From: PALSA-926 sp964476835
GTDB taxonomy: Bacteria; Pseudomonadota; Alphaproteobacteria; Micavibrionales; UBA2020
NCBI GenBank assembly: GCA_964476835.1
Contig: CAYZCE010000001.1
Coordinates: 1-64,000, forward strand
Length of the DNA: 64,000 bases
Direction: 5' to 3'
The notes under the pieces are model-generated. The model did no database searches and was not told the origin of the DNA. It was given only the letters and a program-made list of their open reading frames with translations. Made by a program: the position numbers and the translations under genes. Below, piece after piece: positions 26,106 through 33,326 of this stretch. How positions within the stretch are numbered: position 1 is the first letter of the stretch; each line of letters opens with the position of its first letter.

Positions 26106-27445
26106 CCGACAAGACCCTCGTCATCCATCCTGTGCTGCTCTATGCCAAGGCGGAAGACGGGCGTGTCGCGCGGCACGAGGCGCGTGATCCCGATGCATCG
26201 CTTGAGGAAGCGGTCGGGCTGGCGCGCGCGATCAACCTCGATATCGTCCATAGCGAGATCATCAACCTGAAGCAGCCGACGCCCGCGACTCTGCTCGGCT
26301 CCGGCGTGGTCGAACGCATCAAGGAAAAGGTCAAGGAACTCGAGGTCAAGCTCGTCTACGTCGACGAGATGCTGGCGCCTGTGCAGCAAAGCAACCTTGA
26401 GAAGGCATGGGGCTGCAAGGTCATCGACCGCACCGGCCTGATCCTCGAGATTTTCGGCGAACGCGCGCGCACCAAGGAAGGCGTGCTGCAGGTCGACCTC
26501 GCCGCGCTTTCGTACCAGCGCACGCGCCTCGTCAAGGCATGGTCGCACCTCGAGCGCCAGCGCGGCGGCGCGGGCTTCCTCGGCGGCCCCGGCGAAAAGC
26601 AGATGGAACTCGACCGCCGCATGATCGACGACAAGATCAAGAAGCTGAAGGAAGAGCTCGAAGACGTGCGCCGCAACCGCCGCATCCAGCGCGAGAGCCG
26701 CAAGCGCGAGCCGTACCCGATCGTCGCGCTGGTCGGCTATACCAACGCCGGAAAATCCACGCTGTTCAATCGCCTGACGGGCGCCGAAGTTTTCGCCAAG
26801 GACCTGTTGTTCGCGACGCTGGATACCACCATGCGTGCGCTGCCGCTACCCTCGGGCAAGAAATCCATCTTGTCGGATACCGTCGGTTTCATCTCCGACC
26901 TGCCGACGCATCTTGTCGCCGCCTTCCGCGCGACGCTGGAAGAAGTGCAGGACGCCGCCGTCATCTTGCACGTGCGCGACGTCGCACAGGTCAATACCGA
27001 AGCTGAGCGCGAGGACGTGCTGAAAATCCTCGAAGACCTCGGCATCCACAGCGACCGCGACGAGCGCATCATCGAGGTGCTCAACAAGGTCGACCGCCTG
27101 CCGCCCGAGACGCGCGCCGCCATGCTCAATCGCGCCAAGCGCAAGGACAAGGTCGTCGCCGTCTCCGCCCTCGACGGCACGGGGATCGACGAATTGCTTG
27201 CCGCCATCGACGCCCATCTCGGCCGCGACCGCCGCATGGTCTATGCCGACATCCCGCTGACCGACGGCCGTGCCATCGCATGGCTGCACGAACGCGGCCA
27301 CGTCACCGACCGCGCCGACAATGACGCGACCGCCGTCATCAAGGTCGAATTGGAACCTGCCGATATCGACCGTTTCGCCGCACAGTTCCCCGCCTATAGC
27401 CTCGCCAAGGCCAAGCCGCGCAAGAAGAAGGCGAAGGCCTCGTGA
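26102..27445 (+). CDS. hflX: GTPase HflX
   Basis: This ribosome-associated GTPase splits stalled or heat-damaged ribosomes. The 447 residues contain the N-terminal HflX domain (LLGSGVVERIKEKV, then the glycine-rich GGAGFLGGPGEKQMELDRR) and the G domain with G1 GYTNAGKST at about 212-220, G3 DTVGF and G4 NKVD. The C terminus is lysine-rich. It overlaps hfq (ATGA) and the next gene (GTGA). Confidence 0.96.
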   Translation: MTDKTLVIHPVLLYAKAEDGRVARHEARDPDASLEEAVGLARAINLDIVHSEIINLKQPTPATLLGSGVVERIKEKVKELEVKLVYVDEMLAPVQQSNLEKAWGCKVIDRTGLILEIFGERARTKEGVLQVDLAALSYQRTRLVKAWSHLERQRGGAGFLGGPGEKQMELDRRMIDDKIKKLKEELEDVRRNRRIQRESRKREPYPIVALVGYTNAGKSTLFNRLTGAEVFAKDLLFATLDTTMRALPLPSGKKSILSDTVGFISDLPTHLVAAFRATLEEVQDAAVILHVRDVAQVNTEAEREDVLKILEDLGIHSDRDERIIEVLNKVDRLPPETRAAMLNRAKRKDKVVAVSALDGTGIDELLAAIDAHLGRDRRMVYADIPLTDGRAIAWLHERGHVTDRADNDATAVIKVELEPADIDRFAAQFPAYSLAKAKPRKKKAKAS

Positions 27446-28251
27446 ATATCGACAGCGCGAAGGTCGAGGAGATCATCCGCCACATCGCCGCGACCGAGAT
27501 CGCGCCGCGCTTCAAGAACCTCGCCGACGGCGACATCCGCGAGAAGAAGCCGGGCGATTTCGTGACCGTCGCCGACGAGGCATCGGAGCGCATGTTCTCG
27601 CAACTGCTGCCTGACGTCCTGCCCGGCGCGCTGATCGTGGGCGAGGAGGCGGTGGCCAAAGACGCGAGCGTCCTCGAGAAACTCAAATCTGACCAGCCCG
27701 TCTGGGTCATCGACCCGATCGACGGCACTTACAACTTCTCGCACGGCCGCAGCATGTTCGGCGTGCTGCTCGCATTGGTGCAGAACGGCGTCACGCAATG
27801 CGGTTGGATGTACGATATCCCGCAGAACCGCATGGCGGTGGCACAGAAGGGCGAAGGCGCTTTCCTTGATGGCGTGCGTTTGCCGCGCAAGAACCCGCTT
27901 CCGGCGATGCAGGACATGGCCATTCAGGCGGGCGGCGCGCAGGCGTGGCATTTCGATCCCGTTCGTCCCTTGTTCCGCGACGTGATCAACGTGCGCTGCT
28001 CGCTCTATGACTTCATGGGCTTCATCACGGGCGCGGCCGATGCCATCGTCCATATCGGCACCTCGACCCCGTGGGATCATGCGGCGGGCGTGCTGCTGGC
28101 CGCGGAAGTCGGCGGCTATACCGCCTTCGCGCCGGAGGAAGCGCCTTACGACCCGACGTTCTTCGGTCCGCGCTTCACCATGACCGCGCCGTCGCGCGAG
28201 ATGTGGGAACCGCTCCAAGCCGCCGTCTATCCTCCCTTGCGCCGCAAGTAG
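27442..28251 (+). CDS. Inositol monophosphatase family protein
   Basis: This 269-residue magnesium-dependent phosphatase of the IMPase superfamily has metal ligands in VGEEAV and in DPIDGT (D91 and D94), and the third site in TPWDHAAGVLLAAEVGG. Members act on inositol phosphate, histidinol phosphate, fructose bisphosphate or PAP. The substrate cannot be decided here. It starts at a GTG overlapping the hflX stop. Confidence 0.88.
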   Translation: MNIDSAKVEEIIRHIAATEIAPRFKNLADGDIREKKPGDFVTVADEASERMFSQLLPDVLPGALIVGEEAVAKDASVLEKLKSDQPVWVIDPIDGTYNFSHGRSMFGVLLALVQNGVTQCGWMYDIPQNRMAVAQKGEGAFLDGVRLPRKNPLPAMQDMAIQAGGAQAWHFDPVRPLFRDVINVRCSLYDFMGFITGAADAIVHIGTSTPWDHAAGVLLAAEVGGYTAFAPEEAPYDPTFFGPRFTMTAPSREMWEPLQAAVYPPLRRK

Positions 28252-28296
28252 TCCGTGCCTTAGTATCCCCCTTATTCATATAATGGAGGATGATTC

Positions 28297-28539
28297 GTGC
28301 GCAAAAATGTATCCGAACTGTTCAATAAATTCGCCGGCAAGGAAGTCGATCCGTCCAAGGGTAAGCTCGACCCCGTCGTCCAAGGCATGACCAACGTCGC
28401 TAAGGCCAACGGTCTTACGCTGCGCGTCTGGTACCCCGGCTCCCTCGGCACGATGGACTACCGCACCGACCGCGTCAACGCGCACGTCGTCAAATCCGGT
28501 AGCAAGTTCATCGTCCAGAACAGCTTTATGATCGGGTGA
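28297..28539 (+). CDS. Small I78/potato inhibitor-like protein, copy 1
   Basis: This 80-residue cytoplasmic protein starts at GTG six bases after a perfect GGAGGA ribosome-binding site. The C-terminal half (TMDYRTDRVNAHVV...NSFMIG) resembles the reactive-loop and core strand pattern of I78/potato type I serine peptidase inhibitors, in which a DYRxDRV segment and a final glycine are typical. There is no signal peptide. The N terminus (VSELFNKFAGKE) is nearly the same as in the next gene and recalls the Phe-Asn-Asp segment of proteins at 57803-64000. The inhibitor assignment is by eye only. Confidence 0.7.
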   Translation: MRKNVSELFNKFAGKEVDPSKGKLDPVVQGMTNVAKANGLTLRVWYPGSLGTMDYRTDRVNAHVVKSGSKFIVQNSFMIG

Positions 28540-28544
28540 TAGAA

Positions 28545-28826
28545 ATGGAAAAGGACATCAGCAAGATTTTCAACAAATTTGCCGGTCGGGAAATCGAGGT
28601 GATCGAGAAGCCGGGCGTTCCCTTTAAGACCGTGCGGCCCAAGCATAAGAACGATCCGGTGATGGAAGAAATGGAAAAGGTTGCCAAGGCCAACGGCCTC
28701 GTGCTCCGCTTTACGTTTGGCATAGAGGCGGTGACGATGGATTATCGTCACAATCGCGTGAACGTTTCCGTCCAAGAAGACGAGGACGGCAAGTATCGCA
28801 TTCCCAATGAATTTGACATCGGCTAA
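28545..28826 (+). CDS. Small I78/potato inhibitor-like protein, copy 2
   Basis: This 93-residue paralogue of the preceding gene shares ISKIFNKFAGRE at the N terminus, DPVMEEMEKVAKANGL in the middle and TMDYRHNRVNVSVQED followed by a final IG. It is longer by an insertion after residue 15 (EVIEKPGVPFKTVRPKHKN). The ATG at 28545 aligns exactly with the GTG start of copy 1, so it is preferred to the GTG at 28536. The pair looks like a tandem duplication with fairly old divergence, read as one unit up to the terminator just downstream. Confidence 0.72.
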   Translation: MEKDISKIFNKFAGREIEVIEKPGVPFKTVRPKHKNDPVMEEMEKVAKANGLVLRFTFGIEAVTMDYRHNRVNVSVQEDEDGKYRIPNEFDIG

Positions 28827-28830
28827 ATAA

Positions 28831-28854
28831 AAAACCCGGCGGAAGCCGGGTTTT
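28831..28854 (+). terminator. Intrinsic terminator, probably bidirectional
   Basis: A perfect ten-pair stem (AAAACCCGGC / GCCGGGTTTT) with a GGAA loop and T/A tracts on both sides lies between the inhibitor-like genes and the convergent acyl-CoA dehydrogenase gene. It can serve both strands. Confidence 0.9.
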
Positions 28855-28878
28855 TTATTGCCGTGTCTTTGCGCGGGT

Positions 28879-30090
28879 TTAGCTGAACGCCTGAATCCCC
28901 GTCATCGCGCGGCCCAGAATGAGGGCGTGGATGTCGTGGGTGCCTTCGTAGGTGTTGACGGCCTCGAGGTTCATGACGTGGCGGATGACGTGGTATTCGT
29001 CCGACACGCCGTTGCCGCCGAGCATGTCGCGCGCGACGCGGGCGATGTCGAGCGACTTGCCGCAGTTGTTGCGCTTCATGAGCGAGATGGCTTCCGGTGC
29101 CGCGCGGCCTTCATCCTTGAGGCGGCCGAGGCGCAGCGCGCCGTGCAGGCCGAGGGTGATTTCGGTCATCATGTTTGCGAGCTTGAGCTGGACGATCTGC
29201 GCGGCAGCCAGCGGGCGGCCGAAGACGATGCGGTCGAGCGTGTACTGGCGCGCCTGATGCCAGCAGAATTCCGCCGCGCCGAGAGCGCCCCACGCGATGC
29301 CGTAGCGCGCGTTGTTGAGACAGGAGAAGGGGCCGGTGAGGCCCTTGACCTCGGGGAACTTGTTTTCTTCCGGCACGAAGACGTCGTCCATGACGATCTC
29401 GCCGGTGATGGAGGCGCGCAGCGAGAACTTGCCCTCGATCTTCGGCGCCGACAGCCCCTTCATGCCCTTTTCCAGCACGAAGCCGCGGATATCTCCTGCG
29501 TCGTCCTTCGCCCACACGACGAAGACGTCGGAGATGGGGGAATTGGTGATCCACATCTTCGCGCCCTTGAGGATATAGCCGCCCTGCGTTTTGGTCGCGC
29601 GCGTCTTCATCGCGCCGGGGTCGGAGCCGCCATCGGGTTCGGTGAGGCCGAAGCAGCCAACCCATTCGCCGGTGGCGAGCTTGGGCAGATATTTTTGCTT
29701 CTGCGCTTCGGTGCCGAAGGCGTAGATCGGGTACATGACCAGCGACGATTGCACGGAGAGCGCGGAGCGGTAACCGCTGTCCACGCGTTCGACCTCGCGC
29801 GCGATCAGGCCGTAGGAGACGTAGTTGATGCCGGCGCAGCCGTAGCCGTGGATGGTGGAGCCGAGCAGGCCGAGCTCGCCCATCTCGCTCATGATCTCGC
29901 GGTGGAAAATCTCGTGGCGGTTCGCCTCGGTCACGCGCGGCAGCAGCTTGTCCTGCGCGTAAGAGCGCGCGGCGTCGCGGATCATGCGCTCCTCGTCGGT
30001 CAGTTCGAGGTCGAGGAGGAGGGGGTCGTCCCACTTGAACGAAGGCTTGAGCTTGGTCTTGTCCATTTTCACGGCTGCTTGTGCGGTCAT
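28879..30090 (-). CDS. gcdH: Glutaryl-CoA dehydrogenase
   Basis: This FAD-dependent enzyme oxidises and decarboxylates glutaryl-CoA to crotonyl-CoA in lysine and tryptophan degradation. The 403 residues have the acyl-CoA dehydrogenase fold, with the FAD loop GCFGLTEPDGGSDPGAMKT and MWITNSP. The substrate-group features RYGIAWGALGAAEFC and LGGNGVSDEYHVIRH fit glutaryl-CoA dehydrogenases. The catalytic base is E382 in NTYEGTHDIHALILGRA. It is transcribed alone, convergent with the inhibitor-like pair. Confidence 0.93.
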   Translation of the reverse strand: MTAQAAVKMDKTKLKPSFKWDDPLLLDLELTDEERMIRDAARSYAQDKLLPRVTEANRHEIFHREIMSEMGELGLLGSTIHGYGCAGINYVSYGLIAREVERVDSGYRSALSVQSSLVMYPIYAFGTEAQKQKYLPKLATGEWVGCFGLTEPDGGSDPGAMKTRATKTQGGYILKGAKMWITNSPISDVFVVWAKDDAGDIRGFVLEKGMKGLSAPKIEGKFSLRASITGEIVMDDVFVPEENKFPEVKGLTGPFSCLNNARYGIAWGALGAAEFCWHQARQYTLDRIVFGRPLAAAQIVQLKLANMMTEITLGLHGALRLGRLKDEGRAAPEAISLMKRNNCGKSLDIARVARDMLGGNGVSDEYHVIRHVMNLEAVNTYEGTHDIHALILGRAMTGIQAFS

Positions 30091-30112
30091 TGGCGTTATT
30101 CCCTAAATGAGA

Positions 30113-30127
30113 TGCCAAAATATGGCA
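30113..30127. promoter_or_regulatory. Inverted repeat upstream of gcdH
   Basis: TGCCA-AAATA-TGGCA is a perfect five-base inverted repeat 23 bases upstream of the gcdH start codon. Its place suggests an operator in the 5' untranslated or promoter region, but no regulator can be named. Confidence 0.3.
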
Positions 30128-30180
30128 GAAACCCGCTAGGGAGGCGAGCTGTCTTTTTATAATTATGAAAATAATAATCA

Positions 30181-30210
30181 TTGGACGGCGCCACAGAAAC
30201 CGCCTATTCT
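30181..30210 (+). promoter_or_regulatory. Putative promoter of the DUF6898-like gene
   Basis: TTGGAC, an 18-base spacer and TATTCT lie 20 bases before the ATG at 30230. A GGGAGAGA ribosome-binding site follows. Confidence 0.5.
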
Positions 30211-30229
30211 GAAGGGCAGGGAGAGACCC

Positions 30230-30430
30230 ATGTCCGAAGCGATGAAGGGCCGCGAGGTGATTTTCGAGTTCCGTCCCGTCGGCGCTATCATGCGCGTGAG
30301 CGCGATGGACACGGCGACCATGACCGAAGTTGTCATTCAAGGCCCTGTCTCCGCCGGCCGTGATATCCTTGAGAAAAACGCGCTGATGCGGCTTGAGTAT
30401 GTCCTGCGCAAGGCGGGCAAAATCTCTTAA
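30230..30430 (+). CDS. Small DUF6898-like protein
   Basis: This 66-residue protein (GREVIFEFRPVGAIMRVSAMD, then TEVVIQGP and LEYVLRKAGK) matches my memory of the small alphaproteobacterial family DUF6898, whose function is unknown. It is predicted to be a beta-sheet with a final helix, cytoplasmic. A good GGGAGAG ribosome-binding site precedes the ATG. It stands alone between gcdH and rpiB. Confidence 0.75.
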   Translation: MSEAMKGREVIFEFRPVGAIMRVSAMDTATMTEVVIQGPVSAGRDILEKNALMRLEYVLRKAGKIS

Positions 30431-30445
30431 ATATTGGACAGCGAC

Positions 30446-30461
30446 ATACCATATCTGGTAT
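30446..30461. promoter_or_regulatory. Operator-like palindrome upstream of rpiB
   Basis: ATACCA-TATC-TGGTAT is a perfect six-base inverted repeat. It overlaps a possible -10 (TATAGC, 30459-30464) that follows TGGACA (30435-30440) by 18 bases. A repressor bound here would block the rpiB-glyA promoter. Confidence 0.4.
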
Positions 30462-30497
30462 AGCCTAAGCAGCGTAAACACCATATAGGCGTCTCCC

Positions 30498-30944
30498 TTG
30501 TCCACTCCGATCAAAACCATCGCCGTCGCGGCCGACCATGCCGGGTTCGAGCTGAAAGACCGTATCGCAGGCCTCCTGCGCGACGAGGGCTATACGGTGA
30601 TCGACCTCGGCACCCATTCGGCCGAGCGTGTGGATTATCCCGACTACGGCTACAAGCTGGCCGAGGTCATCGCGGCGGGCAAGGCGGAGCGCGGCATCGC
30701 CGTCTGCGGCAGCGGCATCGGCATCAGCATCGCGCTCAACCGCAACCCGGCCGTACGCGCGGCGTTGGTGGGCGACGTGATCTCGGCGCGGCTGGCGCGC
30801 CAGCATAACGATGCCAATGTGATCGCGCTCGGCAGCCGCCTGATCGGCGCGGACGTTGCGTGCGAATGCGTGAAGATATTCCTGTCCACTGAATTTGAAG
30901 GCGGCCGCCACGCAGGTCGCGTCGCCAAGCTGGGGAAGTGCTGA
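30498..30944 (+). CDS. rpiB: Ribose-5-phosphate isomerase B
   Basis: This enzyme interconverts ribose 5-phosphate and ribulose 5-phosphate in the pentose phosphate pathway. The 148-residue RpiB/LacAB-type protein has ADHAGFELK at 12-20 and the active-site C70 in VCGSGIGISI. The start is a TTG, because no ATG or GTG fits the family N terminus. The stop overlaps the glyA ATG by one base (TGATG). Confidence 0.93.
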   Translation: MSTPIKTIAVAADHAGFELKDRIAGLLRDEGYTVIDLGTHSAERVDYPDYGYKLAEVIAAGKAERGIAVCGSGIGISIALNRNPAVRAALVGDVISARLARQHNDANVIALGSRLIGADVACECVKIFLSTEFEGGRHAGRVAKLGKC

Positions 30945-32188
30945 TGTTTTTTACCCGCAACCTCGCCGAGGCCGATCCCGACGTTTTTGCCGCTATTAAA
31001 AGCGAGCTGAAGCGCCAGCAGGAGCAGATCGAGCTGATCGCCTCCGAGAACATCGTCTCGCGCGCCGTGCTGCAGGCGCAGGGTTCGGTGATGACCAACA
31101 AATACGCCGAAGGCTATCCGCACAAGCGTTACTACGGCGGCTGCGAATTCGTCGACGTGACCGAGCAGCTGGCCATCGACCGCGTCTGCAAGCTGTTCGG
31201 CGCAGGGTTTGCCAACGTGCAGCCGCACTCGGGCGCGCAAGCCAACCAGGCCGTCTTCATGGCGCTGCTGCAGCCGGGCGACACCATCCTCGGCCAGGCG
31301 CTCGCCGCCGGTGGCCACCTCACGCATGGCGCCGCGCCCAACCAGTCGGGCAAGTGGTTCAAGGCCGTGCAATACGGCGTGCGCCGCGACGACGCGCTGA
31401 TCGACATGGACGAGGTCGAACGCCTCGCGCATGAGCACAAACCGAAGCTCATCATCGCCGGCGCGTCGGCTTATCCGCGCAAGATCGACTTCGCGCGCTT
31501 CCGCGCCATCGCCGATGCGGTCGGCGCGTTCCTGATGGTCGATATGGCACACTATGCGGGTCTTGTCGCGGCGGGGCTTTATCCGTCGCCGATCCAACAT
31601 GCGCATGTGGTGACGTCCACTACGCACAAGACGTTGCGCGGCCCGCGCGGCGGCATCGTGCTCACCAACGACGCCGAGATTGCCAAGAAGATCAACTCCG
31701 CCGTTTTCCCCGGCCTGCAGGGCGGTCCGCTTGAACATGTGATCGCCGCCAAGGCCGTGGCCTTCGGCGAGGCGCTGCAGCCGTCATTCAAGGTTTACGC
31801 GCAGGCCGTCATCGACAACGCGCAGGCGCTGGCCGAGACGCTGAAGCAGGGCGGCCTCGACATCGTCTCCGGCGGTACGGATTGTCACCTGATGCTCGTT
31901 GACCTGCGCCCGAAGAAGATCACCGGCAAGGACGCCGAACAATTGCTCGAACAGGCGCGCATGACGTGCAATAAGAACGCCATCCCGTTCGACCCTGAAA
32001 AGCCGATGGTCACCTCCGGCATCCGTCTCGGCACGCCTGCGGGCACCACGCGCGGGCTGGGCGTTGCGGAGTTCGAAGAGATCGGCGGGTATATCCTCGA
32101 CGTGCTCGACAAGAAACATACGGCTGAAGCCGTCGCTGCGCGCGTGAAAGCGCTCTGCGACCGTTTCCCGATTTACCCGATGGAGTAA
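30944..32188 (+). CDS. glyA: Serine hydroxymethyltransferase
   Basis: This PLP enzyme converts serine and tetrahydrofolate to glycine and methylene-tetrahydrofolate. The 414 residues include IELIASENIVS near the N terminus, YAEGYPHKRYYGG, and the PLP lysine K229 in STTHKTLRGPRGG. A GTG two codons upstream is possible. It is followed by nrdR after seven bases; the glyA-nrdR order is common in alphaproteobacteria. Confidence 0.97.
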   Translation: MFFTRNLAEADPDVFAAIKSELKRQQEQIELIASENIVSRAVLQAQGSVMTNKYAEGYPHKRYYGGCEFVDVTEQLAIDRVCKLFGAGFANVQPHSGAQANQAVFMALLQPGDTILGQALAAGGHLTHGAAPNQSGKWFKAVQYGVRRDDALIDMDEVERLAHEHKPKLIIAGASAYPRKIDFARFRAIADAVGAFLMVDMAHYAGLVAAGLYPSPIQHAHVVTSTTHKTLRGPRGGIVLTNDAEIAKKINSAVFPGLQGGPLEHVIAAKAVAFGEALQPSFKVYAQAVIDNAQALAETLKQGGLDIVSGGTDCHLMLVDLRPKKITGKDAEQLLEQARMTCNKNAIPFDPEKPMVTSGIRLGTPAGTTRGLGVAEFEEIGGYILDVLDKKHTAEAVAARVKALCDRFPIYPME

Positions 32189-32195
32189 GGACAAC

Positions 32196-32660
32196 ATGCG
32201 TTGCCCCTTTTGCGGACATGAAGACAGCCAGGTGAAGGACAGCCGCCCCAGCGAGGACGGCTCCGCCATCCGCCGCCGCCGCGAATGCACCAAGTGCGAC
32301 GCGCGCTTCACCACCTTTGAGCGCGTGCAGCTGCGCGAGTTGACCGTCGTCAAGGCCGACAACAGCCGCCAGCCCTTCGAGCGCGACAAGCTGCTGCGCT
32401 CGCTGCGCTTGCCGCTGCAGAAGCGCCCGGTCAGCCCCGAGACGATCGAGCGCGTCGTCAATGACATCGTCCGCCACCTTGAGGCGCTGCCGGACGCCGA
32501 GATCACCAGCCGCGTCATCGGCGAATTCGCGATGAAGGCGCTGTCGGGCCTCGACCCGATCGCCTATATCCGCTATGCCTCCGTCTACAAGAATTTCGAC
32601 GAGGTGGGGGATTTCAACCAATTCCTCGGCGACCTCGAACGCACATACAAGAAAGCCTGA
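32196..32660 (+). CDS. nrdR: Transcriptional repressor NrdR
   Basis: This is the zinc-ribbon/ATP-cone repressor of ribonucleotide reductase genes. In the 154 residues the zinc ligands are C3, C6, C31 and C34, followed by RFTTFERVQLRE and the ATP-cone domain. It overlaps the nusB ATG by one base. The riboflavin genes that often lie between nrdR and nusB are not here. Confidence 0.96.
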   Translation: MRCPFCGHEDSQVKDSRPSEDGSAIRRRRECTKCDARFTTFERVQLRELTVVKADNSRQPFERDKLLRSLRLPLQKRPVSPETIERVVNDIVRHLEALPDAEITSRVIGEFAMKALSGLDPIAYIRYASVYKNFDEVGDFNQFLGDLERTYKKA

Positions 32661-33184
32661 TGACCATGGTCGAAAAGAAGACGACGAAGAAGAAAATCAA
32701 GCCTGTCCGCGCGCCCGAAAAGCCCGTAGTCAAGCGCACCGAAGGCTCTGCCAAGGCCCGCAAGACGGCGGCGCGCCTTGCGGCGGTGCAGGTGCTGTAT
32801 CAAATGCGCCTCAACAACCAAGACGCAAAGTCGGCGGTGCGCGAATTCTCCGACCACCGCATCGGCTTCAACCTCGACGGCGACGTGCTGGTGCCGGCGG
32901 ATGCCGAGATGCTGGAAGAGATTGTCATGGGCGTTTCCGCGCGCTGGAGCGACATCGAGGAGATGGTCGGCAAGGCCCTCGCGCAGGGCGGCAAGTCGGA
33001 AATCGAGACGCTGCTGGAATCCATCCTGCGCGCCGGCGCCTTCGAGCTGATTGCCAAGGGCGACACCGATGCGGGCGTCATCATCAATGACTACCTCAAC
33101 GTGACGACGGCCTTCTACGAAGGCTCCGAGCCCAAGATCGTCAACGCCATCCTCGACAAGATCGCCAAGGCTGTCCGCGATTAA
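32660..33184 (+). CDS. nusB: Transcription antitermination factor NusB
   Basis: This all-helical factor binds boxA RNA with NusE and takes part in rRNA antitermination. The 174 residues start with a lysine-rich tail of about 30 residues (EKKTTKKKIK) that precedes the NusB domain (KTAARLAAVQVLYQM, later LRAGAFELIA and VIINDYLNVTTAFYEGSEPKIVNAI, positions about 114-165). An ATG two codons on is possible. Confidence 0.92.
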   Translation: MTMVEKKTTKKKIKPVRAPEKPVVKRTEGSAKARKTAARLAAVQVLYQMRLNNQDAKSAVREFSDHRIGFNLDGDVLVPADAEMLEEIVMGVSARWSDIEEMVGKALAQGGKSEIETLLESILRAGAFELIAKGDTDAGVIINDYLNVTTAFYEGSEPKIVNAILDKIAKAVRD

Positions 33185-33265
33185 GCTTCAAGGCATTCCT
33201 GCTCCCACCCTCGGCTTGTCGCTGCAGGGTGCTTAATGATTTGAAAATATTCATCTTTTCCGCTA

Positions 33266-33291
33266 TTGACTATATGGCAACCATATATAAG
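33266..33291 (+). promoter_or_regulatory. Promoter with embedded palindromic operator
   Basis: TTGACT (33266-33271) and a TATAAG box (33286-33291) flank and overlap the perfect inverted repeat TATATGG-CAA-CCATATA (33271-33287). The -35/-10 spacing is short (14), so the exact -10 is uncertain. The AT-rich segment precedes the HAD-kinase fusion gene by 36 bases and contrasts with the GC-rich surroundings. Confidence 0.45.
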
Positions 33292-33326
33292 GTAAAAGCT
33301 CATATATATTTTAGTGGAGCCTCCTT

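Noticed and set aside
28279..28284. Perfect TATAAT upstream of the first inhibitor-like gene
   Set aside because: It touches the GGAGGA ribosome-binding site, so a start point seven bases on would cut the site off, and no -35 box lies 17 bases upstream.
28297..28826. A toxin-antitoxin pair of two small overlapping genes
   Set aside because: The two proteins are paralogues of each other with an inhibitor-like pattern, not a toxin with a DNA-binding partner.
33206..33231. Stem CACCCT/AGGGTG after nusB as a terminator
   Set aside because: Only six pairs with a 14-base loop and no T tract behind it.
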